Shown in pieces: positions 7,801 to 16,399 of a DNA stretch of 64,000 nt (positions are counted from its first letter, which is position 1; every line of letters starts with the position of its first letter). Source of the stretch: JANXUC01 sp043749225. Its GTDB lineage: Bacteria; Acidobacteriota; Terriglobia; Terriglobales; Acidobacteriaceae. The notes under the pieces are model-generated. The model did no database searches. It worked only from the letters and a program-made list of their open reading frames with translations, and was not told the DNA's origin. The stretch covers positions 1-64,000 of the forward strand of contig JAYVEP010000123.1 of NCBI GenBank assembly GCA_043749225.1, given 5' to 3'. The position numbers and the translations under genes were made by a program.

Positions 7801-8787
7801 ATGCACAAACGACAGCTTGGCAAAAATGGCCCCTGGGTGTCCGCGCTGGGACTTGGCTGCATGGGTATGTCGGAATTTTACGGCAGCCCGGATGACGCGG
7901 AATCCATCGCTACGATTCACCGCGCGCTGGAACTTGGGATCGATTTTCTCGACACCGCCGACGTGTATGGGAGAGGTTCTAACGAAGACCTGGTTGGTCG
8001 CGCGATTCGCGGCAAACGCGAGCAGGCTTTTCTGGCCACGAAATTCGGCAATGTGCGTGGACCGGACGGCGCCTTTCATGGCGTGAACGGCCACCCGGAC
8101 TATGTTGCATCCTGCTGCGATGAAAGCCTGCGACGGCTCGGCGTCGATGTGATTGATCTTTACTACCAGCACCGGGTGGACACGACTGTTCCCATTGAAG
8201 AAACTGTTGGAGCGATGGCGGAACTGGTTCACGATGGAAAAGTTCGCTATCTTGGTTTGTCCGAAGCGTCTGCTGCTACGATTCGGCGCGCGCACAAGGT
8301 TCATCCGATTGCGGCTCTGCAAACGGAATACTCGTTGTGGACGCGGGATCCGGAGGATGAGATTTTGGCCACCACGCGGGACCTAGGTATCGCGTTTGTG
8401 GCCTACAGTCCGCTGGGGCGAGGTTTTCTAAGCGGGGAATTCAAGCGGCCTGAGGATATTCCAGTTGGCGATTATCGGCATAACTCGCCACGCTTCCAGG
8501 GAGAGAACTTCCAGAAGAATTTGGATCTGGTAAATCAGGTGAAGACGATTGCGCAGGAGAAGGGCTGTACACCGTCGCAACTGGCGCTGGCGTGGCTGCT
8601 GGCCAAGGGAGCCGATATTCTGCCTATTCCTGGAACGAAGCGCCGCACGTATTTGGAACAAAACGCAGAGGCTGCCGACATTCTCATGAGCGCACCCGAA
8701 ATGCAGCGCCTGGAAGAAGTGGCGCCCCGGGGAGCGGCGAGTGGTCTGCGCTACCCCGAGGCGATGATGAAGCGAGTGAATGCTTGA
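7801..8787 (+). CDS. Aldo/keto reductase
   Basis: An NADPH-dependent oxidoreductase of the AKR superfamily, 328 residues, TIM-barrel fold. The start MHKRQLGKNGPWVSALGLG matches the family. The active-site tetrad is visible: Asp and Tyr in DFLDTADVYG, Lys in FLATKFG and His in YYQHRVD. The C-terminal cofactor segment is IPGTKRRTYLEQNAEA. It is closest in style to the AKR13/YakC subgroup (GCMGMSEFYG). I chose ATG 7801 over ATG 7777 because GAGGCG precedes it and the family starts there. The substrate is unknown. It is a single gene between the tRNA and the RRM gene. Confidence 0.93.
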   Translation: MHKRQLGKNGPWVSALGLGCMGMSEFYGSPDDAESIATIHRALELGIDFLDTADVYGRGSNEDLVGRAIRGKREQAFLATKFGNVRGPDGAFHGVNGHPDYVASCCDESLRRLGVDVIDLYYQHRVDTTVPIEETVGAMAELVHDGKVRYLGLSEASAATIRRAHKVHPIAALQTEYSLWTRDPEDEILATTRDLGIAFVAYSPLGRGFLSGEFKRPEDIPVGDYRHNSPRFQGENFQKNLDLVNQVKTIAQEKGCTPSQLALAWLLAKGADILPIPGTKRRTYLEQNAEAADILMSAPEMQRLEEVAPRGAASGLRYPEAMMKRVNA

Positions 8788-8849
8788 TGGTTCTTCGTAC
8801 GGACTGAAATGGCGGCGGAGCAAGCTCCGCCGCCGCATATTCCGAGACT

Positions 8850-9275
8850 TTACCAGCGACCGCCGCCGCCACCACCACCGCTGCCGCCGCGATCACGACC
8901 GCCGCCGCCTCCTCCACCTTTGCGGCCACCGCCACCGCTGCCGCGATCACGACCGCCGCCACCACCTCCGCCGCCACCGGGACGGAAACCACCGCCGGCA
9001 CCGCCTCCACCACCGCCACGCGGACGTTCTTCCCGCGGTCGCGCTTCGTTTACGTTCACCGTACGAGTTCCAATTTGTGAACCGTTGAGCGCCGTGATGG
9101 CCTTGTCGCCTTCCTCGGCGTTGGTCATCTCCACGAACGCAAACCCGCGTGAACGGCCGGTCTCTCGCTCCGTCATGATGCTTACTTTGTCAATTTGCCC
9201 GTGCGGTTCAAAAGCCTGGCGGAGTTCTTCTTCCGTAGTATGAAAATCCAAGTTGCCTACAAAAATGTTCTTCAC
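8850..9275 (-). CDS. Glycine-rich RRM RNA-binding protein
   Basis: A small single-stranded-RNA-binding protein of 141 residues. One RNA recognition motif (residues 1-80) has RNP-2 IFVGNL at 3-8 and RNP-1 RGFAFVEM near residue 44. A tail of about 55 residues of Gly runs punctuated by RDRG, RKG and FRPG follows. The plan is that of bacterial Rbp/cold-induced glycine-rich proteins that act as RNA chaperones. The Gly tract explains the GC-rich CCGCCGCC-type run at 8855-9020, which is coding rather than a microsatellite. It starts at ATG 9275. Confidence 0.92.
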   Translation of the reverse strand: MKNIFVGNLDFHTTEEELRQAFEPHGQIDKVSIMTERETGRSRGFAFVEMTNAEEGDKAITALNGSQIGTRTVNVNEARPREERPRGGGGGGAGGGFRPGGGGGGGGGRDRGSGGGGRKGGGGGGGRDRGGSGGGGGGGRW

Positions 9276-9426
9276 GCGTGCCTCACGATGGTGGTTTGTC
9301 TGAGTGTGGGCGGCTTCGGAGGGAGTCCAGCGTGCAGAGTTCCAGAACCGGAGTTGCGAACAGTCAAACGAGGTAGCGAGTATAGCAGGTTATTTTCGCC
9401 TGCGGGGGAGGACTGCGGTGTTGCGT

Positions 9427-9663
9427 TCAGCAGCCTTCTGAACGCCAGACTCCAGCGCGTTCAAATTGGAACCGGACAGCCCGGAAGTGGCGGTCGTGCT
9501 TTTTGCCGCAATTCGGGCAGCGCAAGTGCCGGCCGTGAGGCCCGGTGGGAGTGTCATTTCCTGCAACGGCGATATTGTGGCCGCAAGAACAGGGAACCAG
9601 GAACACGGCAATACCCTGGGTGAAGATTCTTGCTGGCTCCTGGGACCTCATCTTCTTGCGCAT
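9427..9663 (-). CDS. Small zinc-ribbon-like protein
   Basis: A hypothetical 78-residue protein. Two Cys pairs, CSC-GH (Cys25, Cys27) and CPNCGKKH (Cys49, Cys52), are spaced like a zinc ribbon, and the segment VFLVPCSCG looks like the true core start. ATG 9663 is the longest start. GTG 9606 with AGGG upstream would give a 59-residue protein beginning directly at the ribbon and is a serious alternative. It lies 31 bases after typA on the same strand and may be cotranscribed with it. No function can be assigned. Confidence 0.5.
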   Translation of the reverse strand: MRKKMRSQEPARIFTQGIAVFLVPCSCGHNIAVAGNDTPTGPHGRHLRCPNCGKKHDRHFRAVRFQFERAGVWRSEGC

Positions 9664-9694
9664 CTTTCGATGTTACGCACGATTTTACGCAGTG

Positions 9695-11512
9695 CTAAGC
9701 ATCTACCGCTACCGGGCCGCGCTTGCGCTTGTTCGCCTGCAAGACTTTTTTGCGAATGCGCAAGGATTTAGGAGTGACTTCGACCCATTCATCGTCGGTG
9801 ATGAATTCAATGGCCTGTTCCAAACTTAGATTCTTGTAGGGAACCAGGCGGAGCGCTTCGTCGGCGGAAGAGGAGCGCATGTTGGTGAGCTTCTTTTCGC
9901 GGACGGCGTTCACGTCCATGTCGTTGTCCTTGGCGTTTTCGCCGACGATCATGCCCTCATAGAGGGCCGCGCCGGGGCCGACGAACATGTTGCCACGCTC
10001 CTGCAGACCCCAGAGGGCGTAGGCTGTGGAGGCGCCGTCGCGGTCGGAAATCAGGGCGCCGGTGAGACGCTGAGGGATTTCACCTTGCCACTCGATGTAG
10101 CCATCAAAGAGCGCGTTCATGACGATGGTGCCGCGCGTGTCGGTGAGCAACTGGCTGCGGAGGCCGATCAGACTGCGGCTGGGCACGCGGAACTCAATGC
10201 GGACGCGTCCGTAGCCGTGGTTGTGCATGTTTTTGACTTCACTCTTGCGCGAACCTAACTGCTCCATCACGACGCCGACAAATTCCTCGGGTACGTCGAT
10301 GGTGAGCAGTTCCACCGGTTCCATGAGTTTGCCATCGACGCGTTTGGTGACGATCTCCGGCTTGCCGACCATGAGCTCGAAGCCTTCCCGGCGCATCATC
10401 TCAAGAAGAATCGAGAGTTGCAATTCGCCGCGGCCCAGCACTTTGAAGGAGTCCGTGCTGCCTGTGTCTTCCACGCGTAGAGAGACGTTGGTGAGGAGTT
10501 CTTTGGCCAGGCGGTCGCGCAGATTGCGCGAGGTTACGTACTGGCCTTCGCGTCCGGCAAAGGGGGAGGTGTTGATAGTGAACAACATCCCGATGGTCGG
10601 TTCGTCGATGACGATTGGCGGCAAGGGCGCGGGATTCTCTACGTCTGTGATGGTTTCGCCGATGGTGATTCCTTCGACGCCAGCCACGGCGATGATGTCC
10701 CCCATTTCCGTTTCCGTGCAATCGGTTCGCTTCAGGCCGGAAAATGAAAACAGCTTGGTTATTTTAGTTTTGTGGAACGTGCCATCGAGCTTCGCTATAG
10801 CGACATCTTCGCCGGTGAACATGGTGCCGTTGAAGACGCGCGCGATGGCGATGCGACCGAGATAGTCGCTGTAGTCGAGGTTGGCCACCAGAATTTGCAG
10901 CGGCCCCTTGGGGTCGCCTTTTGGGGGCGGAATGGTTTTTACGATGGCATCGAACAGCGGTTGCAGGTCCGGACCTTGTTGCGTGGCGTCGAGCGAGGCC
11001 GTGCCCGCTTTGGCATTGCTGTAGAGCACGGGGAAGTCGAGTTGATTTTCCTTGGCATCGAGGTCGATGAACAGGTCATAGATCTCGTTCAAGACTTCCT
11101 GTGCGCGAGCGTCGGGACGGTCTATCTTATTGACGACCACGATCACCGGCATGTGGGCTTCCAGGGCTTTGCTCAGCACGTAACGCGTTTGCGGCAGAGG
11201 GCCTTCGCTGGCGTCTACCAGCAGCATGACGCCGTCCACCATCTTGAGCGCGCGCTCCACTTCGCCGCCGAAATCGCTGTGGCCGGGGGTGTCGACAATG
11301 TTGATCTTCACGCCATGGTAAAAGACGGCGGTGTTCTTGGCGAGAATCGTGATGCCGCGTTCGCGTTCCAAATCATTCGAATCCATGACGCGGTCGACAA
11401 CCGCTTCATTCGAGCGGAAGGTTCCGCTCTGGCGCAGCATGGCATCCACCAGCGTGGTTTTACCGTGGTCAACGTGCGCAATAATGGCAATATTCCTAAT
11501 GTTCAAACTCAA
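9695..11512 (-). CDS. typA: Translational GTPase TypA/BipA
   Basis: A ribosome-binding GTPase of the EF-G class, about 605 residues as in the family. G1 is AHVDHGKTT, G3 DTPGHSDFGGE and G4 NKIDRPDA. Domains II-V and the BipA-specific C-terminal end (LTNMRSSSADEALRLVP, EQAIEFITDDEWVEVTP) follow. I place the start at TTG 11512 because a strong GAGGAAA site (minus strand, 11521-11527) lies exactly 8 bases upstream and the protein then starts LSLNIRNIAIIAHVDHG. A TTG at 11539 would swallow that site. BipA affects 50S assembly and stress or cold growth. Confidence 0.96.
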   Translation of the reverse strand: MSLNIRNIAIIAHVDHGKTTLVDAMLRQSGTFRSNEAVVDRVMDSNDLERERGITILAKNTAVFYHGVKINIVDTPGHSDFGGEVERALKMVDGVMLLVDASEGPLPQTRYVLSKALEAHMPVIVVVNKIDRPDARAQEVLNEIYDLFIDLDAKENQLDFPVLYSNAKAGTASLDATQQGPDLQPLFDAIVKTIPPPKGDPKGPLQILVANLDYSDYLGRIAIARVFNGTMFTGEDVAIAKLDGTFHKTKITKLFSFSGLKRTDCTETEMGDIIAVAGVEGITIGETITDVENPAPLPPIVIDEPTIGMLFTINTSPFAGREGQYVTSRNLRDRLAKELLTNVSLRVEDTGSTDSFKVLGRGELQLSILLEMMRREGFELMVGKPEIVTKRVDGKLMEPVELLTIDVPEEFVGVVMEQLGSRKSEVKNMHNHGYGRVRIEFRVPSRSLIGLRSQLLTDTRGTIVMNALFDGYIEWQGEIPQRLTGALISDRDGASTAYALWGLQERGNMFVGPGAALYEGMIVGENAKDNDMDVNAVREKKLTNMRSSSADEALRLVPYKNLSLEQAIEFITDDEWVEVTPKSLRIRKKVLQANKRKRGPVAVDA

Positions 11513-11539
11513 AGTATTGGTTTCCTCTCGGGTGTGCAA

Positions 11540-11904
11540 CGGAAGAAAAGCAGGAGCCTGAATGTCTTCTACAGTAGTTTACTATGCGGGGACCCTAAAC
11601 AGGTAAAAAGGCTGTGTTTGCGTGGGCATTTGCCAGACGCAGAACATCAGAATTCAACGGACGAACGAGGCCGTGGATACTCCCCACCCAGTCTCGTCAG
11701 TTGCGAAATGCACAATCAGTCTCGCGCGGCTTTCAGGTAAGTCGTAGATGAGATTTCGCGAGCTTCTCGTGTCTTGCTGCTCTGTTCCGGATCGAGCCAG
11801 ACGAGGGATGCTCTCGTGTTGTTGCGAAAGACTGAGCAGATTCACGCCGGAGCTGTTCGAAGTCTGTCGGTTGCAATCCGGTCGCACTTGTCGGTTCGTA
11901 AGTC
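11540..11904. other. Spacer upstream of typA without a convincing gene
   Basis: Several short frames overlap here (for example minus 11733-11933 and minus 11654-11917), but none has a recognisable domain, good ribosome binding site or consistent coding character. The typA promoter should be within it; no clear -35/-10 pair stands out. Confidence 0.4.
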
Positions 11905-12129
11905 TCAAATAAGCCATTCTGCATTCGACTCATCTTTTCGGTTGCGGAATGGATTCAAGATTGCAGAGGCTGCACGTTGAGGAACCTCACCAGGCGACGC
12001 CCCGTAGCAAACGAGGACGGGGCGATTAGCTCGGTCGCGATAGCAAACGAAGAATCCCGCAAATGCTAGTACGCACGCTCCGGCGAACGCAATCTTTCCC
12101 ATTCGACGCTTCGTGGAAAAATTTGCCAT
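11905..12129 (-). CDS. Possible small membrane protein
   Basis: A 74-residue frame starting at ATG 12129. A basic N-terminus (KRRMGK) is followed by one hydrophobic helix (IAFAGACVLAFAGFFVCY) and a polar tail. It sits 12 bases downstream of the FAD oxidase gene on the same strand, which makes translation plausible as the last gene of that operon. There is no homology that I recognise. It may equally be a chance frame. Confidence 0.35.
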   Translation of the reverse strand: MANFSTKRRMGKIAFAGACVLAFAGFFVCYRDRANRPVLVCYGASPGEVPQRAASAILNPFRNRKDESNAEWLI

Positions 12130-12141
12130 TCCGAACCAATG

Positions 12142-13644
12142 CTATGCCGTTACCGGTGTACCCGCCAGCCGGGCTTCGGCTTGTTTCACTGAGCGGCGGG
12201 CGGCCTGGATGGCCATTGCCGTGGTCGATTCCGGCCCTTCGGAGTCGGTATTCGCGAAGAAAATTCTTTCCATCGGTTGGCGTACCAAAGGCATGGTCTG
12301 TGTGTATAGGCCAGGCGTTGACATATACAGAGGATGCCCTCGCCGGTAGATGTGGACTTCTTTTGGATTGACGTCCGATCCTGGAAATAGCTTTTGGAAA
12401 TCGTGGAGGACCTCGGCGGCAATCTTCTGCGCGCCTGCTTCGGTCAGTAGGAGTGCTCGCTCGTGCTCCCGCAGTGGCGTGTAACAGGTTAGGATGTTGT
12501 GCTTTTGTTTGTATCCGGGCTTGTTGCGCACGACCCAGTCGGCCACGATGAAGTCAGTGAAGCGGTTGCCGGGGCACCAATTGTCGTAGCCTTTATTGAA
12601 GACGGGCTTGTCGAAGATCAAGTTCACAATTGGATAGGGTTGGTAGCGAATTTCACCCATAGCGTCCTTTTGCTTTTGCGGGAGTCCGTGCACGATGCTT
12701 CGAGTGATGAACTTCGGAGTGGCCATGATGACTGCCTTAGCTGCGACTGTGTGTAGTGCGCCGTTGTACATGTAGGTGACATGCGCTTCGTGTTTTTGCT
12801 GCACCACGCTAATGATGGTGGCGCCGCCGACCATGCGTTCGCCCATCTTTGGCCGCAGCAGCTCAGTGTAGCGTTTGGAAATTGCGCCTAGACCTCCCGG
12901 CCACGTGTACCGGTTGTCGACGCGCTTCTCTCCACCGGCGAATTGCACAGCCCATATACCCAGCGCCGCTGAGGATTCGTTGCTGACTGCTCCCCAGTTC
13001 GAGGGACCGAAACCGTCCCACCACTGCTGAATTTCTGGAGCGTATCCTTTCATGAAGTTGGAGAACGGCTGGTTGTCGAGTTCGGTCATGCGCTTCTCCA
13101 CATCAATGGTGAGCATTTCATGCCGAAACTTCTTGAAGCTTTCTCGGATAATTTCCGAATCTGGAAGATGGTCCAAGCCTTCGCCCCAGGTGTCCGGGAT
13201 AAATTCTCCTTGGATAATCGTGCCATCCCAATTGGCAATAGGCAGCTTTTCCATGCCGATTTCACTGGCAAGCCAGTCTGCGACCTCAACTTCTGTATAA
13301 GCGGCCGCGGTAGAGAAGGCCAAGCCGTCGTGCTCCATGGCATACGTATTGCCGCCGAAATGAGGTTCCTTTTCCAGGAGGAGGCAATCGTGATGCGGCA
13401 GCAAGTGTGCCGCAGTGAGGCCGCTGATGCCGCCGCCGACAATCACAACATCGTGCCGCTTGGTTGCCAGAGGCAGTGTGAAGGTACGCCCATCGCGGAC
13501 TTGATGGCAGATGCGGTTCTCTTCGCCTTCAACTTGTGGCGCCGCGTCATTGGGGGCTGCCAGCAGAGTTTGATCGATAGGGCAGCCATTGGCTACGGCA
13601 CCTGCTACCACGTACTTTATAAAGTCTCTACGATTGGGGCTCAT
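12142..13644 (-). CDS. Tat-exported FAD-dependent amine oxidase-like flavoprotein
   Basis: A 500-residue flavoprotein. A twin-arginine-like signal is at the start (NRRDFIKYVVAGAVANG). The dinucleotide motif VVIVGGGISGLTAAH is at residues 67-80 with the downstream Glu in LLLEKE, then FGGNTYAMEHDG. The C-terminal FAD segment is RIFFANTDSEGPESTTAMAIQAARR. The fold is that of the flavin amine oxidase/spermidine dehydrogenase group. As the last large gene of the pot operon it is a good candidate for oxidising polyamines to amino-aldehydes, probably in the periplasm. AAGGGAG lies 6 bases before ATG 13644. Protoporphyrinogen-oxidase-like or desaturase-like activity cannot be excluded on sequence alone. 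Confidence 0.82.
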   Translation of the reverse strand: MSPNRRDFIKYVVAGAVANGCPIDQTLLAAPNDAAPQVEGEENRICHQVRDGRTFTLPLATKRHDVVIVGGGISGLTAAHLLPHHDCLLLEKEPHFGGNTYAMEHDGLAFSTAAAYTEVEVADWLASEIGMEKLPIANWDGTIIQGEFIPDTWGEGLDHLPDSEIIRESFKKFRHEMLTIDVEKRMTELDNQPFSNFMKGYAPEIQQWWDGFGPSNWGAVSNESSAALGIWAVQFAGGEKRVDNRYTWPGGLGAISKRYTELLRPKMGERMVGGATIISVVQQKHEAHVTYMYNGALHTVAAKAVIMATPKFITRSIVHGLPQKQKDAMGEIRYQPYPIVNLIFDKPVFNKGYDNWCPGNRFTDFIVADWVVRNKPGYKQKHNILTCYTPLREHERALLLTEAGAQKIAAEVLHDFQKLFPGSDVNPKEVHIYRRGHPLYMSTPGLYTQTMPLVRQPMERIFFANTDSEGPESTTAMAIQAARRSVKQAEARLAGTPVTA

Positions 13645-13673
13645 GCATTGCTCCCTTAGATTGTGAAAAAGCG

Positions 13674-14519
13674 CTATAGAAATGAAACAGAACTGTCTGC
13701 AGGTGTTTCGGGCGGGATTTCTGCGGGCATCCTTATTCTGTACCAGAGAACGATGGCGACTAGCGAAAAGACGAAAATTACTGTTGAAATGGCATTGATT
13801 TCTGGAGTGATGCCGCGGCGTAAACGGCCCCAGATTTCGAGGGGCAGTGTATTGTCGCGGCCAATGAGGAAAAAGCTGACTGCAATTTCGTCCATGGAGA
13901 GGGTGAAGATCAGCAATGCAGCCCCAATGATGGGAAGTTTTAGATTCGGAAGAGTGATTCGCCAGAAGGTTTGCCAGTAATTAGCGCCAAGATCGAGAGA
14001 TGCCTCTTCTTGCGCCCGATCTAGCTTCTGTAAACCGGCAAAGACTTCTGTTGTTGCTACTGAAATTAGCGCAGTGCCATGGCCCAGAATAATTGTCAGT
14101 AGGCTTAGCTTGACCTGCGCGACATTGACCAGCATTAGAATCGAAAGGCCTGTGATGATTCCAGGCAGGATGAGCGGCAGCAGCACCAGCCTGCGAAAAA
14201 TGCTTTTGCCGGGGAAATCGGCGCGATCCAACGCTAGCGCCGCTGGAATTCCAAAAGCGAGAGCAATCGCAACCGCCGCAGCCGCAACGATCAGGCTGTT
14301 CTGAACAGAAACCCAGATGGGGTCGTCTTGCCAAAGAATGCGGTACCAGTTCAATGTGAGATTACGCGGAGGGAATCCTCCTACGCCTGCGCCGTTGAAT
14401 GAATACACGATGAGCGTAACGATGGGCAGATACAAAAACGCATAGACGGCGACCGCATGCACCGACAACCAGCGTGAATTCTGAGAGGCACGGACTTCGG
14501 AACTCACGTGTAGCTCCAT
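13674..14519 (-). CDS. potC: Polyamine-type ABC transporter permease (PotC-like)
   Basis: An inner-membrane permease subunit of 281 residues with six predicted helices. The EAA loop that contacts the ATPase is EEASLDLGANYWQTFWRI, followed by TLPNLKLP. The late segment FTLSMDEIAVSFFLIG is typical of PotC/YdcV relatives. The gene overlaps the end of potB by 16 bases, which indicates translational coupling. The substrate assignment to putrescine/spermidine rests on family resemblance and gene neighbours; relatives can carry other cations. Confidence 0.9.
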   Translation of the reverse strand: MELHVSSEVRASQNSRWLSVHAVAVYAFLYLPIVTLIVYSFNGAGVGGFPPRNLTLNWYRILWQDDPIWVSVQNSLIVAAAAVAIALAFGIPAALALDRADFPGKSIFRRLVLLPLILPGIITGLSILMLVNVAQVKLSLLTIILGHGTALISVATTEVFAGLQKLDRAQEEASLDLGANYWQTFWRITLPNLKLPIIGAALLIFTLSMDEIAVSFFLIGRDNTLPLEIWGRLRRGITPEINAISTVIFVFSLVAIVLWYRIRMPAEIPPETPADSSVSFL

Positions 14520-15349
14520 TTCTTCTCAAGACGTTCCGCCATCGCCAACAGTGAAACAACTAACACTAAAATGCAGAATGAAATCGCTGCTCCGAGCGGC
14601 CAATTAAAAGCTGCGCCGAATAGGCTGACGACGATGTTCGAAATCATAATGCCGCTAGGCCCGCCCAGAAGCTGCGGGGCTAAGAAATCGCCGAGGCTGA
14701 GCACGAAGGCGAACGTCGCTCCGGCAATCATTCCAGGAACGGAAAGAGGGAAGATGACTCGCCAGAATGTCTGCACGGGAGAAGCGCCAAGGTCGTGCGA
14801 CGCCTCGACGAGATTGCGTGGGATGTGCTCCATCGCTGCGTAAATCGGCAATACTACGAATGGCGTATAGATGTGGGTCAAAGTAAGAACTACCGCGAAC
14901 GGGCTGTAAAGAAGCGAATCCACGGGGTGCTGCGTAATGTGAAAAAACTGCAGCAGCGTATTCAGAACACCGTCGGTTCCCAGAATTGTCTTCCACGCGT
15001 ATGCGCGGACGAGATAGCTCACCCAGAGCGGAATTATGACGAGTTGGTAAAAGAGATTCTTGCGGGCGCCTGCGTAGAACGATAAAAAGTAGGCCAGCGG
15101 ATACCCTAGCAACAGCGCGGCGATCGTAACCCGTGCGGCAATCCACATCGAGCGGAAGAGAGTCGTGCGATAAACATCTTTTGTGATCAGTTCGCCATAA
15201 TTGCTGAGACTCCATTGATGAACGACGTTCCCGCCAGCTACGACCCAGAAGCTATAGCAAAACATCAGCATGTAAGGCACGAGCAGGAACAGGGTGACCC
15301 ATAGTAAAGGAGGAAGGCTGACCGCAGCCTTGTAGGCTCGCGAAAACAT
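14504..15349 (-). CDS. potB: Polyamine-type ABC transporter permease (PotB-like)
   Basis: The second permease subunit of 281 residues, six helices. It contains the PotB-type segments LPPLLWVTLFLLVPYMLMFCYSFW at the N-terminus and WVSYLVRAYAWKTILG in the middle. The EAA loop is EASHDLGASPVQTFWRVIFPLS, and FVLSLGDFLAPQLLGG follows. The start codon overlaps the stop of potA by one base and the 3' end overlaps potC, so the four pot genes are translated as a unit. Confidence 0.92.
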   Translation of the reverse strand: MFSRAYKAAVSLPPLLWVTLFLLVPYMLMFCYSFWVVAGGNVVHQWSLSNYGELITKDVYRTTLFRSMWIAARVTIAALLLGYPLAYFLSFYAGARKNLFYQLVIIPLWVSYLVRAYAWKTILGTDGVLNTLLQFFHITQHPVDSLLYSPFAVVLTLTHIYTPFVVLPIYAAMEHIPRNLVEASHDLGASPVQTFWRVIFPLSVPGMIAGATFAFVLSLGDFLAPQLLGGPSGIMISNIVVSLFGAAFNWPLGAAISFCILVLVVSLLAMAERLEKKWSYT

Positions 15350-16392
15350 TACGCAGCCTCCGGATCGCGAACTGGGACTGCATCCTGTGGAGAGAATTCC
15401 AGTTGCAGCGTGCTGGACATTCCTTGAGCGTTGAGTCCAGCAACGCGAACCGAGAACACGGTTCCATCGGATGACTGTGCGCGTAGCAATTCTGTGGCTC
15501 CGTGGAAAGCCTGGTTCAGGAGCTTTCCTTCAAAGCGTACTGCGGCGCTCGCTGAGCCTGCAGCGATGCGAATATTCTCCGGACGCACTGAAAAAGCGCA
15601 CGGGCCGTCGGCGAGAGTGACTGACCATGAGAGCGAGCCGCAATGTGCGAAGCCTTTCTCGACCCTTCCCCGAAGCAAGTTTGTGTGTCCGATAAACTGC
15701 GCTACGTATGCCGTTGCAGGCCGATTGTAAATTTCACGCGGCGCGGCGATCTGTTCCAAATTTCCGGCCCGCAGGAGTGCGACGCGGTCTGACATAACCA
15801 TCGCTTCTTCTTGGTCATGCGTGACAAAAACAAAGGCAATTCCGACCTCACGTTGAAGGGTTTTCAGCTCAATCTGCATCTGCCGTCGCAGATTGGCGTC
15901 CAGCGCCGAAAGCGGTTCGTCGAGCAGCAATAGCTTTGGGCGATTTACCAAAGCTCGCGCCAATGCAACGCGTTGCTGCTGCCCGCCAGAGATTTTCGAA
16001 GGCTTCTTCTTCGCGTGAGTCGTCATCTTCACCATCGCGAGCGCTTCCTCGACGCGCGCAGCGGCTTCCGCCTTAGGCACACTCGCGATGTGCAGGCCAT
16101 AGCCCACGTTCGCTTCAATCGTCATGTGAGGGAAGAGAGCGTAGTGCTGGAAGACGGTATTCACGCGCCGTTTGTAGGGAGGGAGCGCGTCCAGTCGTTC
16201 GCCGTCCATCCAAAGCTCGCCGGATGTTGCCTGCTCAAATCCAGCGATGATGCGCAACAGCGTGGTTTTGCCAGAGCCGGATTCGCCCAAGATGGTGAGG
16301 AATTCGCCTTCGGCGACTTCAAGTGAGATGTCGCGCAGCACCTGCGTCTTGCCGAAGCTTTTGGCGACGTTGCGAACGGAGAGGAGGGCCAT
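15349..16392 (-). CDS. potA: Polyamine-type ABC transporter ATPase (PotA-like)
   Basis: The cytoplasmic ATPase of the importer, 347 residues. Walker A is GESGSGKTT at residues 36-44. The Q-loop region is NTVFQHYALFPHM and the ABC signature SGGQQQR. Walker B is LLLLDEPLSALD and the switch His is FVTHDQEEAM. The C-terminal TOBE regulatory domain of about 100 residues contains FSVRPENIRI. The typical PotA phrase AGFEQATSGE replaces the usual Asp-rich variant. It sits between potD and potB. Confidence 0.95.
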   Translation of the reverse strand: MALLSVRNVAKSFGKTQVLRDISLEVAEGEFLTILGESGSGKTTLLRIIAGFEQATSGELWMDGERLDALPPYKRRVNTVFQHYALFPHMTIEANVGYGLHIASVPKAEAAARVEEALAMVKMTTHAKKKPSKISGGQQQRVALARALVNRPKLLLLDEPLSALDANLRRQMQIELKTLQREVGIAFVFVTHDQEEAMVMSDRVALLRAGNLEQIAAPREIYNRPATAYVAQFIGHTNLLRGRVEKGFAHCGSLSWSVTLADGPCAFSVRPENIRIAAGSASAAVRFEGKLLNQAFHGATELLRAQSSDGTVFSVRVAGLNAQGMSSTLQLEFSPQDAVPVRDPEAA

Positions 16393-16399
16393 GCGGGGC

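Noticed and set aside
8850..9020. GC-rich triplet run resembling a microsatellite
   Set aside because: It is the Gly-rich tail of the RRM protein in frame, punctuated by conserved RDRG motifs.
10772..11740. 322-codon plus-strand frame opposite typA
   Set aside because: It is antisense to a fully conserved GTPase, with no ribosome binding site or family features.
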